A stretch of 40,140 nucleotides of DNA from a virus, in IMG/VR virus record IMGVR_UViG_3300044692_000030, positions 1-40,140 of that record; one strand, written 5' to 3'. Every line of letters starts with the position of its first letter. Positions within the stretch are counted from its first letter, which is position 1. The notes below the pieces were generated by a model that saw only the letters and a program-made list of their open reading frames with translations, had not been told where the DNA came from and searched no databases. The position numbers were made by a program, and so were the translations under genes. Of this stretch, positions 7,654-14,352 are shown in pieces.

Positions 7654-7877
7654 GGCTTCACTCCGTCGAGGTGGCACAGCATCCGGTAGAACGGGTGCGC
7701 CCGTAGGTTCTTGATGATGTGCTTCCGCTCGCGCCTGCTGGTGCGGCACTTCTCCATGACCACGGCCCGTAGCTTGATCGGGTTCACTCTCTCCATGCAG
7801 CGGAAGGCCATCTTGAGCAGGTGCGCCTGGTGCCAGATTCCATCCTCGCCCTTCTGCTCGCGGTCGGGGTTACTCAC
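7650..7877 (-). CDS. Small basic His/Cys-containing protein
   Basis: The GTG start at 7877 overlaps the stop of the 45-residue gene (GTGA) and gives 75 residues. The protein is strongly basic (VVMEKCRTSRRERKHIIKNL) and contains His and Cys residues that do not form a standard finger. Charge suggests binding to nucleic acid. The GTG start is preferred over longer upstream frames because it fits the junction pattern and leaves room for the gene at 7874-8011. Confidence 0.5.
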   Translation of the reverse strand: MSNPDREQKGEDGIWHQAHLLKMAFRCMERVNPIKLRAVVMEKCRTSRRERKHIIKNLRAHPFYRMLCHLDGVKP

Positions 7878-8011
7878 AGCGCACACAGCACGGACATGAT
7901 GGCGAGCTTGATCCACTGATCCCGGTTCAGCCCGAGGAAGGTCGGATACTCGTCGCGGATCTCGTAGTAGCGCCGGCCGGTGATCGGGTCGAAGCGCCAT
8001 TTACGCTTCAT
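7874..8011 (-). CDS. 45-residue protein of unknown function
   Basis: The frame from ATG 8011 reads MKRKWRFDPITGRRYYEI and ends in a short hydrophobic stretch (WIKLAIMSVLCAL). Its stop shares GTGA with the next gene, which supports both. The basic start and hydrophobic end suggest a peripheral membrane peptide. It is separated from the gene before it by 14 bases. No family is recognised. Confidence 0.5.
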   Translation of the reverse strand: MKRKWRFDPITGRRYYEIRDEYPTFLGLNRDQWIKLAIMSVLCAL

Positions 8012-8025
8012 CGGCGGTAGGATTC

Positions 8026-8226
8026 TCACTTGGGTCCCTTTCGCTTCTTCTTCACCTCGGTGACGCGGACGCGGACGACTCGCCAGCGCAGGCCGTCAGG
8101 GTCCTCAATGAAGCTGGCCCGCATCTCGCGTGCGCCCTTAGCCGTTGAGCGGAGATTCCAATGGAAGCACCCCGACTCTTTGTGCTGACAGGCAAACCAC
8201 TCATTCCGTTCCAGTCGCTTAGCCAT
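8026..8226 (-). CDS. Small basic early protein, 66 residues
   Basis: The start at 8226 is chosen because GAAGGGG lies about six bases before it. Another ATG two codons upstream is too close to that site. The protein has a CQHKESGC motif near residue 12, a compact alpha/beta middle (FHWNLRSTAKGAREMRASF) and a basic beta tail (WRVVRVRVTEVKKKRKGPK). Two Cys and two His in the first 22 residues might bind zinc. No family is recognised. Confidence 0.52.
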   Translation of the reverse strand: MAKRLERNEWFACQHKESGCFHWNLRSTAKGAREMRASFIEDPDGLRWRVVRVRVTEVKKKRKGPK

Positions 8227-8683
8227 CGCCATCCCCTTCCGCGGCGCTCGCTCCGGTGCTCGGCTCTGACGAGCCTTTGGCGAGGTTGAGGGCGTTCTCT
8301 GCCAGGTCACAAATAGCAGTCCACGTCTGGGTCTGATTGTACTTCCCCTGCTCAAGGCAATGGTCGAACCGCTCATCGGCTATCGCTTTGATAGCCGTCA
8401 GCGCCTCCACCAGCGCGCCCCGGACGCGGGATTCGTTTGCTACCCGCTCTCTCAGTGCGGCGACTTCCTTCGCCTCCGCGTAGTACGCCTTGAACACCGT
8501 CCACGCGTCGCCTCGATGATCCTCGGTCGCCCCGTCATCCATGTCAGGCGGGTAATCCTTGCCGGGACACAGCAGCCCGGTGCGCGCACGGAATAACTCG
8601 GCCATCCGGTCATACTCGTCGATGGGGTCGGCAGGCTCACGGGGCGCGGCGGGCATGGTCGGTTCGCTTTTCTTCGGGCTCAC
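8219..8683 (-). CDS. Hypothetical helical early protein, 154 residues
   Basis: This soluble, acidic, mostly helical protein has an N-terminal Pro-rich segment, then EYDRMAELFRARTG and a long helix (AEAKEVAALRERVANESR, ALVEALTAIKAIADE). Its start shares ATGA with the preceding gene. No catalytic motif or known family is visible. Confidence 0.55.
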   Translation of the reverse strand: MSPKKSEPTMPAAPREPADPIDEYDRMAELFRARTGLLCPGKDYPPDMDDGATEDHRGDAWTVFKAYYAEAKEVAALRERVANESRVRGALVEALTAIKAIADERFDHCLEQGKYNQTQTWTAICDLAENALNLAKGSSEPSTGASAAEGDGDG

Positions 8684-9024
8684 GCTGCCCCCTTGTTCTC
8701 GTCCATGGAGCGCGCCACGCGGTTGAGCTTCTTGCGTAACCGCTGGCGCCGGTAGCGGTTAGCGAGCACGTCGTCGGCCGGCAGCAGCCACACGCGCGGC
8801 GGCTTCACCGGTCGCGGCAGAACGACCCCGAGGAGCGCGCGCGCCCACGCCTTGGCGGCCTCGGTGATGGCCCATTGGTCGGGCCGAGCGAAGCGACGGT
8901 CGAGCGCGAGCGACGCGCGCTGCGCCAGTCGGCGCATGGTCTCCTCGCGGCACTCGAGGTCGGTGGCGGTGATCGCCAGGCGCTCGGTGAGGATCAGCTC
9001 GGCGAGGCGGCGCGCGAAGGTCAT
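8680..9024 (-). CDS. Basic helical protein, possibly nucleic-acid binding
   Basis: The start at 9024 (ATGA with the preceding gene) gives 114 residues. The protein is rich in Arg and Ala (TMRRLAQRASLALDRRFA, NRYRRQRLRKKLNRVARS). A central segment (ITEAAKAWARALLGVVLP) resembles a hydrophobic helix of a globular domain. It follows the initiator-like and zinc-binding genes in the operon, so a role in DNA replication or transcription is possible but not shown. Confidence 0.5.
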   Translation of the reverse strand: MTFARRLAELILTERLAITATDLECREETMRRLAQRASLALDRRFARPDQWAITEAAKAWARALLGVVLPRPVKPPRVWLLPADDVLANRYRRQRLRKKLNRVARSMDENKGAA

Positions 9025-9281
9025 GCGCGCCTCCCCCGCGGCCCGAAGCGCACGTAGGGGCTGGCGACCTGGCCGCGCTGGATGGCGAACTCCAGGCAGG
9101 TCGTCGAGCAGAAGTTCCGATTGGCGACCCACGGGCAGGACGCGCCGCGACCGCGCGGGAACCCGCGTCCGCACGAGGTCAGGTCGCAGCGGACCAGCCG
9201 TCCCTGCGCCTCCAGCTGGCGGCGGCGGTACTCGAAGTTGGCGGTCGTGCGCGCCGAGGGGACGGCGTACTTGGCGCTCAT
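9021..9281 (-). CDS. Small zinc-finger-like protein
   Basis: The start at 9281 overlaps the initiator-like gene stop (ATGA) and gives 86 residues. Four to five cysteines lie in a pattern CDLTSCG...SCPW...FCSTTC followed by LEFA. The last part resembles the FCSxxC end of MYM-type or treble-clef zinc fingers. The N and C termini are basic (YRRRQLEAQGRLVR, RFGPRGRRA). It is probably a small nucleic-acid-binding accessory protein of the replication module. Confidence 0.58.
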   Translation of the reverse strand: MSAKYAVPSARTTANFEYRRRQLEAQGRLVRCDLTSCGRGFPRGRGASCPWVANRNFCSTTCLEFAIQRGQVASPYVRFGPRGRRA

Positions 9282-10441
9282 GTCGGGACCTCCGTGCGGC
9301 CATCCGCGACCGCGGCGAGCGTGGGACTGGCCTGGCGCAGCGCGCGCACCTGGATCCACGACAGGGGCTTGCCCCCGCCCATGGCGACCGCGGCGGCGGC
9401 CAGCGCGGACCGGGCGCTGGCGTTGCCCGCGACCTCGGCCGCGATCCGGTCGCGCGCCTCGGCGTCCAGCTGCGCCAGATGGGCGATGATCCGCTGCGCG
9501 GGCTCGGCGGCGGCGGCGTTGGCCTGGTCCTGCGCGGCCGCGCGCTCCTGGTCCACGCTGCGCAGCGCGGCACCGGCGCGGGCGTCGCGCTTGGCGGCGG
9601 CGGCTTCGGCGGCCTGGCGGGTCAGCGCGGCGAGCTCGTCGCGGAGCTTCCCGCGGGCCTTGACGAACCCGGTGGGGTAGACCAGCGAGTGGCCCACCGC
9701 GGCGGGCCCGCGCTCGAAGACGAACCGCGCCTCGGGCTCGCGCAGCCCGCGCAGGGCCTCCCGCCACTTCGGGCGCAGGTCGGCGCCATCGGGGTCGTCC
9801 AGCACGCCGCCGTGGTCGAGCACGAACGCCAGCAGGCGATCCTCGCGGTCGCGGTCCTGCGGCGTCGCCGGTGGCTGCGGCTCGTCGGTCTCGGGAGCAT
9901 CGGGTTCCACGTGGCACGAGGGCTCGGGCTCGCGCGCGCGCGGATCTCGAGCCGCTGCTGCCGCTGTATCTTGGTCTGGTCTGGTCTGGACTGGGATGGT
10001 CTGGTCTGGACTGGGGGTTTCCGGCTCCGAAGCCTCAGGGTTTCCTGACTGATAACCCTTAGGGTTTCCAGGCTCGGAACCCTTAGGGTTTTCTGGAAGG
10101 GGGGTCTTGCGAGGGCGGCCACCACGGGCGCCGTGCGGACCCTGCTGCCGCTGCACCTGCAGGCGGGCGTGGCCGATGCTGTCGTACAGCGCGCACATGA
10201 GGTCGTCGCCCTCCCACCAGCACAGCCCGGCGTCGATCGCGCGCTGCACGTCGATGGGGCGCACGCCGACGATGTCGCGCCAGGTGTCGGGATCCCACTC
10301 GCGCGCGGCCTCGATCCGGCCGCCGGTCTCGTGGTCGGCGCAGAAGGCCAGGATGGTGACAGCCGCGCCACGCGCGTGCATGGACGCGAGGCGCCATGCC
10401 GGCTTGCGGAGGTCGACCAGCTGCAGCTTCGCGTATTCCAT
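9278..10441 (-). CDS. Replication-initiator-like protein (lambda O-type organisation)
   Basis: The protein has 387 residues. The first ~105 form a compact domain that fits a winged-helix DNA-binding fold (WRDIVGVRPIDVQRAIDAG...GDDLMCALYD). It ends in GGRPRKTP. A long repetitive, disordered linker follows (NPKGSEPG, NPKGYQSG, NPEASEPE, then PDQT repeats). Such linkers are typical of phage replication proteins, where they coincide with origin repeats. The C-terminal ~190 residues are helical and Ala-rich, and could bind the host helicase. The DNA encoding the linker holds iterons (10015-10093), as lambda O holds its origin. No helicase or primase gene is present, so recruitment of host helicase is the likely role. 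The stop of the methyltransferase gene before it directly abuts its ATG. Confidence 0.68.
   Translation of the reverse strand: MEYAKLQLVDLRKPAWRLASMHARGAAVTILAFCADHETGGRIEAAREWDPDTWRDIVGVRPIDVQRAIDAGLCWWEGDDLMCALYDSIGHARLQVQRQQGPHGARGGRPRKTPLPENPKGSEPGNPKGYQSGNPEASEPETPSPDQTIPVQTRPDQDTAAAAARDPRAREPEPSCHVEPDAPETDEPQPPATPQDRDREDRLLAFVLDHGGVLDDPDGADLRPKWREALRGLREPEARFVFERGPAAVGHSLVYPTGFVKARGKLRDELAALTRQAAEAAAAKRDARAGAALRSVDQERAAAQDQANAAAAEPAQRIIAHLAQLDAEARDRIAAEVAGNASARSALAAAAVAMGGGKPLSWIQVRALRQASPTLAAVADGRTEVPT
9978..10015. repeat. Direct repeat of GGTCTGGTCTGGACTGGG beside the iterons
   Basis: Two exact 18-base copies start at 9978 and 9998, and a third partial GGTCTGG lies just left at 9973. 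They sit at the edge of the iteron array and encode the PDQT part of the linker. They may be extra initiator sites or only codon-level repetition. Confidence 0.6.
10015..10093. repeat. Iteron array, candidate origin of replication inside the initiator gene
   Basis: GGGTTTCC (last copy GGGTTTTC) recurs at 10015, 10038, 10062 and 10086, a spacing of 23, 24 and 24 bases. Two copies are extended to AACCCTTAGGGTT (10054-10066 and 10078-10090), an inverted repeat around one central base. The array lies in the linker-coding part of the initiator-like gene, the same place as the lambda origin within gene O. No obvious AT-rich unwinding element is next to it. Confidence 0.6.
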
Positions 10442-11251
10442 TTAGCGGGCCTCTCCGGGCTCGATGAGGGTGGTCTGCGTGCCGATGGGCTCAGGCGCCG
10501 CGGCGAGCTCGAGCAGCGAGCCCTGCTGCCCCTGCGTCGCCGCCTCGGCGCAGCGGCGGCGCGCGACCTCGACGAAGTGCTCAGACATTTCGCACCCGAT
10601 GAAGCTGCGCCCCTCGAGTAGGGCCGCCACGCCGGTCGTTCCCGAGCCGCAGAAAGGGTCGAGGACTACCCCCCCCCTAGGAACAATCCGCATCAGCGAC
10701 TGCATGACCTCGACCGGCTTCTGCGTGATGTGCTCGCGCTCCCGCGGAGGCGAGGCCTGGTAGAAGCCGGGCAGCGCGGCGCCGTCGAGCGCGAGCAGGT
10801 CGCGCGGGCCGTTGGTCCCCCATACGACGTACTCGCAGGAGTTGGCCCACCGGCCCTGCACCGGACGGCCGTTCGGCTTGTGCCAGGGGACGACGCCGCG
10901 CCACACCCAGCCGCCGGCCTGCAGCGCGTCGCTCGTCGCCGGCAGCTGCCGCCAGTCGGTGAACAGCGCAGCGACGCCTCCGGGCTTCACGATGCGCAGG
11001 CACTCGCCGAGCCACAGCGCTACCCAATAGCCATAGCTGCGCTGGTCGCGGCTGTCGCCAGTGAACGCGGCCATGGCGTTGCCGCTCTCGCTGTCGCTGT
11101 TGACGTACTTGGTGTGCACGTCCTGCTGACGGTCGCCGCGGAACATGCCGCCCGAGCTGTATGGCGGATCGGTGAGCACGGCGTCGACGCTCTCGCTCGG
11201 AAGTGAGCGGAGCACAGCGAGCGCGTCGCCGTGGTGGATCTCATAGGTCAT
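10442..11251 (-). CDS. DNA adenine/cytosine-N4 methyltransferase, beta class
   Basis: This 269-residue protein transfers a methyl group from SAM to the exocyclic amine of adenine or cytosine. The catalytic DPPY is at about residue 28, followed by the variable target-recognition region. The SAM-binding motif VLDPFCGSGTTG lies near residue 197. The order catalytic motif first, SAM motif last defines the beta class. WVALWLGECLRIVKPGG in between is a family signature. The start at 11251 overlaps the upstream stop (ATGA). A run of nine G (10669-10677) encodes RGGV just before the SAM motif and is in frame here. No matching restriction enzyme is seen. Protection from host restriction or regulation by methylation are the likely uses. 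Confidence 0.88.
   Translation of the reverse strand: MTYEIHHGDALAVLRSLPSESVDAVLTDPPYSSGGMFRGDRQQDVHTKYVNSDSESGNAMAAFTGDSRDQRSYGYWVALWLGECLRIVKPGGVAALFTDWRQLPATSDALQAGGWVWRGVVPWHKPNGRPVQGRWANSCEYVVWGTNGPRDLLALDGAALPGFYQASPPREREHITQKPVEVMQSLMRIVPRGGVVLDPFCGSGTTGVAALLEGRSFIGCEMSEHFVEVARRRCAEAATQGQQGSLLELAAAPEPIGTQTTLIEPGEAR
10669..10677 (-). repeat. Run of nine G just before the SAM-binding motif of the N4/N6 methyltransferase
   Basis: Nine C on the plus strand, read as G9 in the gene. The frame is intact across it (P-R-G-G-V then VLDPFCGSG). One base more or fewer would truncate the protein before its SAM motif. Confidence 0.9.
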
Positions 11252-11445
11252 GTGATCAGCCCGTCCCTTCTCGCCGCGTCCCACGCCTCGGCGTCGCGCT
11301 GCTGGCGCTCGCGCAGCTGCGTCTCGTCGAGCACGTCGTCGGCTCCGAGCACGGTGCCGCAGCGGAAGCACTCGGTCTCGTCCAAGCGGTCGTCGGTGAT
11401 GCGCGCGAGGCAGCGGGCGCAGTAAACGGGGGCGTCGTCGGTCAT
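11248..11445 (-). CDS. Small zinc-ribbon-like protein between two methyltransferases
   Basis: The start at 11445 overlaps the C5 methyltransferase stop (ATGA) and gives 65 residues. Two CxxC pairs (CARC at about 10 and CFRC at about 27) are spaced as in a zinc ribbon, followed by an acidic and then charged helix (RERQQRDAEAWDAARRD). It is coupled to both methyltransferase genes and could be an accessory DNA-binding factor, but no function is known. Confidence 0.6.
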   Translation of the reverse strand: MTDDAPVYCARCLARITDDRLDETECFRCGTVLGADDVLDETQLRERQQRDAEAWDAARRDGLIT

Positions 11446-12398
11446 GCGGCTACCGGGCCTCCGAGCGCGATCCACGCGAGCGCCGCCGTGAGCGGGACTT
11501 GCCCGTTACCTTCTCCTTCCAGGCAAGCCGAGCGGAAAGCGCGCGTGCGGCGGTTGCCCGGTCCATCTCGAAACTGAGCAGGGGCCAGCACATCAACCAC
11601 GCGACCCACTCGTGGTTCAGCGCTCCACCAGCCTGGGTAGCCAGCCCGTCCCCGGCCTTCGCCGAGCACCCCGCGCGGTTGTTGTTGCCCTTGACCGTCG
11701 GCGTTGCCCAGGTCCTCGCCGCCAGCCCCAGAGATGGATTCCCGCGGCTGAACTTGGTCGGCCCCTTGGTGCCGTCCGACGCTAGCGGCGTCGGCCACAT
11801 CACCGCACCCGCTAGATTCCTCGTCGCCTTCGCTCCCGAGAAGCGCGTCCCGCCAGGCTGCGGTCCCGCGATCCCGTCGCTGCGCATCGGTGTCGGGAAG
11901 CTCGGCGAGGCACCACCAGCGGTCGCGGATATGAGGAGCTCCGACAGCGGCAGCCGATAGCAGCGTCCATCGCGCATCGTACCCGAGCGCGGCCAGGTCC
12001 CGGAGAACCGTGGCGATGAACCCATTTTGGACCAGGCCAGGAACGTTCTCCAAGAACGCGAACCGCGGACGCACACCGCGAAGCACTCGGACGACGTCGG
12101 GCCAGAGGTTGCGTCGATCGCGCGCGCCGCGGCGCTTCCCGGCTTCGGAATGAGGCTGGCAAGGGAAGCCCGCATGCACGCAATCCACTCGGCCCGTCCA
12201 CGGGGATGGATCGAACAGCCGAACGTCTCCCTCGTGCACGTGCAGGGCGGGGAACCAGCCATCAGCGGCTCGCTCTCGCAGGACCTGGCAGCAGAAGGGA
12301 TCCCATTCGACGGCACAGACGGGCTCGTGTCCAAGAATGAGGTCTGCGTAGAGACCCCCCCCCGGCGCCGGCGAAGAGATGGAGGCTGCGCACGTCAC
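11442..12398 (-). CDS. C5 cytosine DNA methyltransferase, frame broken at a G9 run in motif I
   Basis: This frame from GTG 12398 (GTGA with the gene before) has 318 residues. Motif IV GFPCQPHSEAGKRRG carries the catalytic Cys at about 80. Motif VI is FLENVPGL, motif VIII is APHIRDRWW, and motif X is GNGQVPLTAALAW near the end. Motif I is missing in this frame, which reads AASISSPAPGGG. The expected RSLHLFAGAGGG is encoded from GTG 12393 in another frame and joins the main frame only if the run of nine G at 12355-12363 were eight. The gene is therefore a frameshifted, phase-variable or mis-sequenced C5 methyltransferase. A third frame over the C-terminal half also looks family-like (11450-12334). 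No restriction partner is seen. Confidence 0.85.
   Translation of the reverse strand: MTCAASISSPAPGGGLYADLILGHEPVCAVEWDPFCCQVLRERAADGWFPALHVHEGDVRLFDPSPWTGRVDCVHAGFPCQPHSEAGKRRGARDRRNLWPDVVRVLRGVRPRFAFLENVPGLVQNGFIATVLRDLAALGYDARWTLLSAAAVGAPHIRDRWWCLAELPDTDAQRRDRGTAAWRDALLGSEGDEESSGCGDVADAASVGRHQGADQVQPRESISGAGGEDLGNADGQGQQQPRGVLGEGRGRAGYPGWWSAEPRVGRVVDVLAPAQFRDGPGNRRTRAFRSACLEGEGNGQVPLTAALAWIALGGPVAA
12355..12363 (-). repeat. Run of nine G at motif I of the C5 methyltransferase
   Basis: Nine C on the plus strand. In the gene direction it follows GCCGGCGCC, which encodes AGA of LFAGAGGG in the GTG 12393 frame. With eight G the motif would continue into LYADLILG and the rest of the enzyme. 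With nine it does not. Confidence 0.9.
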
Positions 12399-12634
12399 TG
12401 CTCCCCCGCCGCCCTCGCCTGGTGATCCATCCGCAGCGCCATCTGCTCGGGCTCGGCCATGGCCTGGTTCAGCCGCTTCGCGATCAACTCGCAGTCATAC
12501 GGGGTCGCCGCGGCGTTGAGATGCGGCGGCAACGACTCGCGGACGAGCGCGGCCGACACGATCCCCTTCTGTCGCTTGAGCGCTTCCAACTGCGCGATGG
12601 CGGCGCGGGTTTGGCTGAGGAGCGGGGAGGTCAT
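12395..12634 (-). CDS. Small helical early protein, 79 residues
   Basis: A helical, soluble protein (LLSQTRAAIAQLEALKRQKG, LIAKRLNQAMAEPEQMALRM). Its start and stop overlap the neighbours (ATGA and GTGA). It lies directly upstream of the C5 methyltransferase and is translationally coupled to it. No family is recognised. Confidence 0.58.
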   Translation of the reverse strand: MTSPLLSQTRAAIAQLEALKRQKGIVSAALVRESLPPHLNAAATPYDCELIAKRLNQAMAEPEQMALRMDHQARAAGEQ

Positions 12635-12864
12635 GTCCGATCCCTCTGCATCCAGTTGAGGATCACCAGCAACTCGTCGCGCGTCAGCTGGTCGCTGGGA
12701 ATGCCCATGAAGGTGAACGGCCGCGGCGTCGAGAGCCGGTCAAGCTCACGGCGGACGCCGCCACCTTCGGCGAAGCGGATGCGATCGACCAGACGCTGCA
12801 TCAGCACACGGTCGAGCGGCGCCGCCTGATCCAGAAGCTGCGCGATGTCGGAGTCGCTGATCAC
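12631..12864 (-). CDS. Small early protein, 77 residues
   Basis: The GTG start at 12864 is preferred over a longer frame because it shares GTGA with the preceding stop. The protein is helical (DIAQLLDQAAPLDRVLMQRL) with a C-terminal segment QLTRDELLVILNWMQRDR. That segment resembles short N- or C-terminal helices in phage early proteins. Function is unknown. Confidence 0.55.
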   Translation of the reverse strand: MISDSDIAQLLDQAAPLDRVLMQRLVDRIRFAEGGGVRRELDRLSTPRPFTFMGIPSDQLTRDELLVILNWMQRDRT

Positions 12865-13082
12865 TCGCTCGCCTCCATCTCCGCCGCCGACGTTGCCAAT
12901 CGCCACCCATCCTTGCCGAACCCCTCGATCCGTCCGACGCGCTGGAGCTCGAGGATCGCGGCGGACACCTGCTTCTCCGCGTCGACGTAGGGAACCCCGC
13001 GGCCCATGACGTAGCCGATGATGCTGTTGCGCGCGGCTGGTCCGCGGCCGAGGAAGGCCAACACCAAGTCTCGGGGGCTCAT
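12861..13082 (-). CDS. Small winged-helix-like protein, 73 residues
   Basis: The start at 13082 overlaps the previous stop (ATGA). The sequence SPRDLVLAFLGRGPAARNSI, DAEKQVSAAILELQRVGRIE and GKDGWRLA follows the helix-turn-helix-wing pattern in which the third helix reads DNA and a beta wing ends in W-x-L. It is probably a small DNA-binding regulator. It pairs with the next HTH gene in the operon. Confidence 0.62.
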   Translation of the reverse strand: MSPRDLVLAFLGRGPAARNSIIGYVMGRGVPYVDAEKQVSAAILELQRVGRIEGFGKDGWRLATSAAEMEASE

Positions 13083-13372
13083 GCCGTCAGCGTCTCCTGC
13101 ACCGCCGCCACGATGCGCACCGTGCGGACGGTCTTGCCCGTCACCGGGCACTCGATGTTGCCGGCCTCCTCAAGCGCGCCGATGTCCAGCAGATGATTGA
13201 TGCGAGGCCGCACCGCGTTGGGTTCCTGGTAGCCCATCCGCTGCATGATGGCGCGGTCGCTCATGGGGATGCCGGCCTCGCGCAGGACGCGGAGGATGGC
13301 CTGTTCGCGCGGGTTGAAGTCCGACGAGCGGAAGGCGGCGAGACTGTTCGCGTGCATCCGGTGCTTGGTCAT
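13079..13372 (-). CDS. Helix-turn-helix protein, 97 residues
   Basis: Residues 20-75 (NPREQAILRVLREAGIPMSD, RAIMQRMGYQEPNAVRPRIN, HLLDIGALEEAG) match a winged HTH that could act as a transcription regulator or replication accessory. The end (CPVTGKTVRTVRIV) forms the expected beta wing. The ATG overlaps the repeat protein stop (ATGA). Confidence 0.65.
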   Translation of the reverse strand: MTKHRMHANSLAAFRSSDFNPREQAILRVLREAGIPMSDRAIMQRMGYQEPNAVRPRINHLLDIGALEEAGNIECPVTGKTVRTVRIVAAVQETLTA

Positions 13373-14352
13373 TCCCGCTCCGCCGGCTTCATCTTCGACA
13401 GCTTCTCGGCGTACTCGCGCGCCTGCTTGGTCTCCTCGTGTTCGCCCTCGACCAGCTTCCCATCGCGGACGTGGTAGCGCTTGCCATTCTCGATGCCGTT
13501 CTCGCCGGTGTAGCCGACCGCCAGGCGCCAGCGCTTGTCGACCTCCGACCAGTAGCGGATGACGATTGCCCCCTCCTCTCCGGCCGACGCGGTGCCGAGG
13601 TCGCCCGCCGACGCGGTGCCGCGGTAGCCCGCCGACGCGGTGCCGCGGTAGCCCGCCGACGCGGTGCCGAGGTCGCCCGCCGACGCGGTGCCGCGGTAGC
13701 CCGCCGACGCGGTGCCGCGGTCGCCAGCCGACGCGGTGCCGAGGTCGCCCGCCGACGCGGTGCCGAGGTCGCCCGCCGACGCGGTGCCGCGGTAGCCCGC
13801 CGACGCGGTGCCGCGGTCGCCAGCCGACGCGGTGCCGCGGTAGCCCGCCGACGCGGTGCCGCGGTCGCCAGCCGACGCGGTGCCGCGGTAGCCCGCCGAC
13901 GCGGTGCCGCGGTCGCCAGCCGACGCGGTGCCGAGGTCGCCAGCCGACGCGGTGCCGCCAATGATCTTCCGGTCCTTGGCGGCGGGGTGCGCCTTGATGA
14001 ATGCCGTGGCGCTGGCCTGGTCGCCGCAATGCACCACCTCGCCGCGCGGGAACTTCACCTTGCCTCCGAGGTCGATGCACTCGGAGGCGAGCACGGACAC
14101 GACGAGCCACTTGCCGCCGTCGAAGTAGTTGCACGAGCAGTGGTCGCCTTCGCCCCACAGCCAGCCGTGCAGGCCGTTGCCGCACTCCTTGGTGGGCTTC
14201 CAATCCTTGGCCTCGACGGCGCCGGACTCGGGCCAGCGAAAGCCGTTCTGGCTGGTCATGTCGGCGCGGCAGAGGCGCAGGACGAGCACGCGCTCATCGG
14301 TCACGGGGGCGGCCTTCTTGGCGCGCGGCTTCTTGGTCTTGGACTTGGTCAC
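13369..14352 (-). CDS. Octapeptide-repeat (GTASAG) phage protein
   Basis: This 327-residue protein starts at GTG (GTGA with the gene before, GGGGAAG upstream). Residues 1-20 are Lys-rich. The N-terminal domain (LHGWLWGEGDHCSCNYFDGG, VLASECIDLGGKVKFPRGEV) belongs to a widespread phage family of unknown function. From about residue 133 there are 16 tandem octapeptides GTASAG plus DL, DR, YR or EE, as in pentapeptide-like beta solenoids. The C-terminal domain (VIRYWSEVDKRWRLAVGY, GENGIENGKRYHV) closes the solenoid. Repeats of this type in DNA-mimicking proteins are one precedent, but the role here is unknown. Confidence 0.75.
   Translation of the reverse strand: MTKSKTKKPRAKKAAPVTDERVLVLRLCRADMTSQNGFRWPESGAVEAKDWKPTKECGNGLHGWLWGEGDHCSCNYFDGGKWLVVSVLASECIDLGGKVKFPRGEVVHCGDQASATAFIKAHPAAKDRKIIGGTASAGDLGTASAGDRGTASAGYRGTASAGDRGTASAGYRGTASAGDRGTASAGYRGTASAGDLGTASAGDLGTASAGDRGTASAGYRGTASAGDLGTASAGYRGTASAGYRGTASAGDLGTASAGEEGAIVIRYWSEVDKRWRLAVGYTGENGIENGKRYHVRDGKLVEGEHEETKQAREYAEKLSKMKPAERE
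13583..13956. repeat. Sixteen tandem 24-bp repeats inside the octapeptide-repeat gene
   Basis: GCCGACGCGGTGCC recurs every 24 bases from 13583 to 13943, 16 copies. The other ten bases take only a few variants, encoding DL, DR or YR. Near-identity even at third codon positions suggests recent expansion or gene conversion. Confidence 0.95.

Noticed and set aside
10442-12398. Restriction-modification system
   Set aside because: Two methyltransferases are present but no nuclease gene is seen nearby. They are best read as solitary phage methyltransferases.
13583-13956. CRISPR array
   Set aside because: The repeats are tandem 24-mers without unique spacers and keep the reading frame of a protein.
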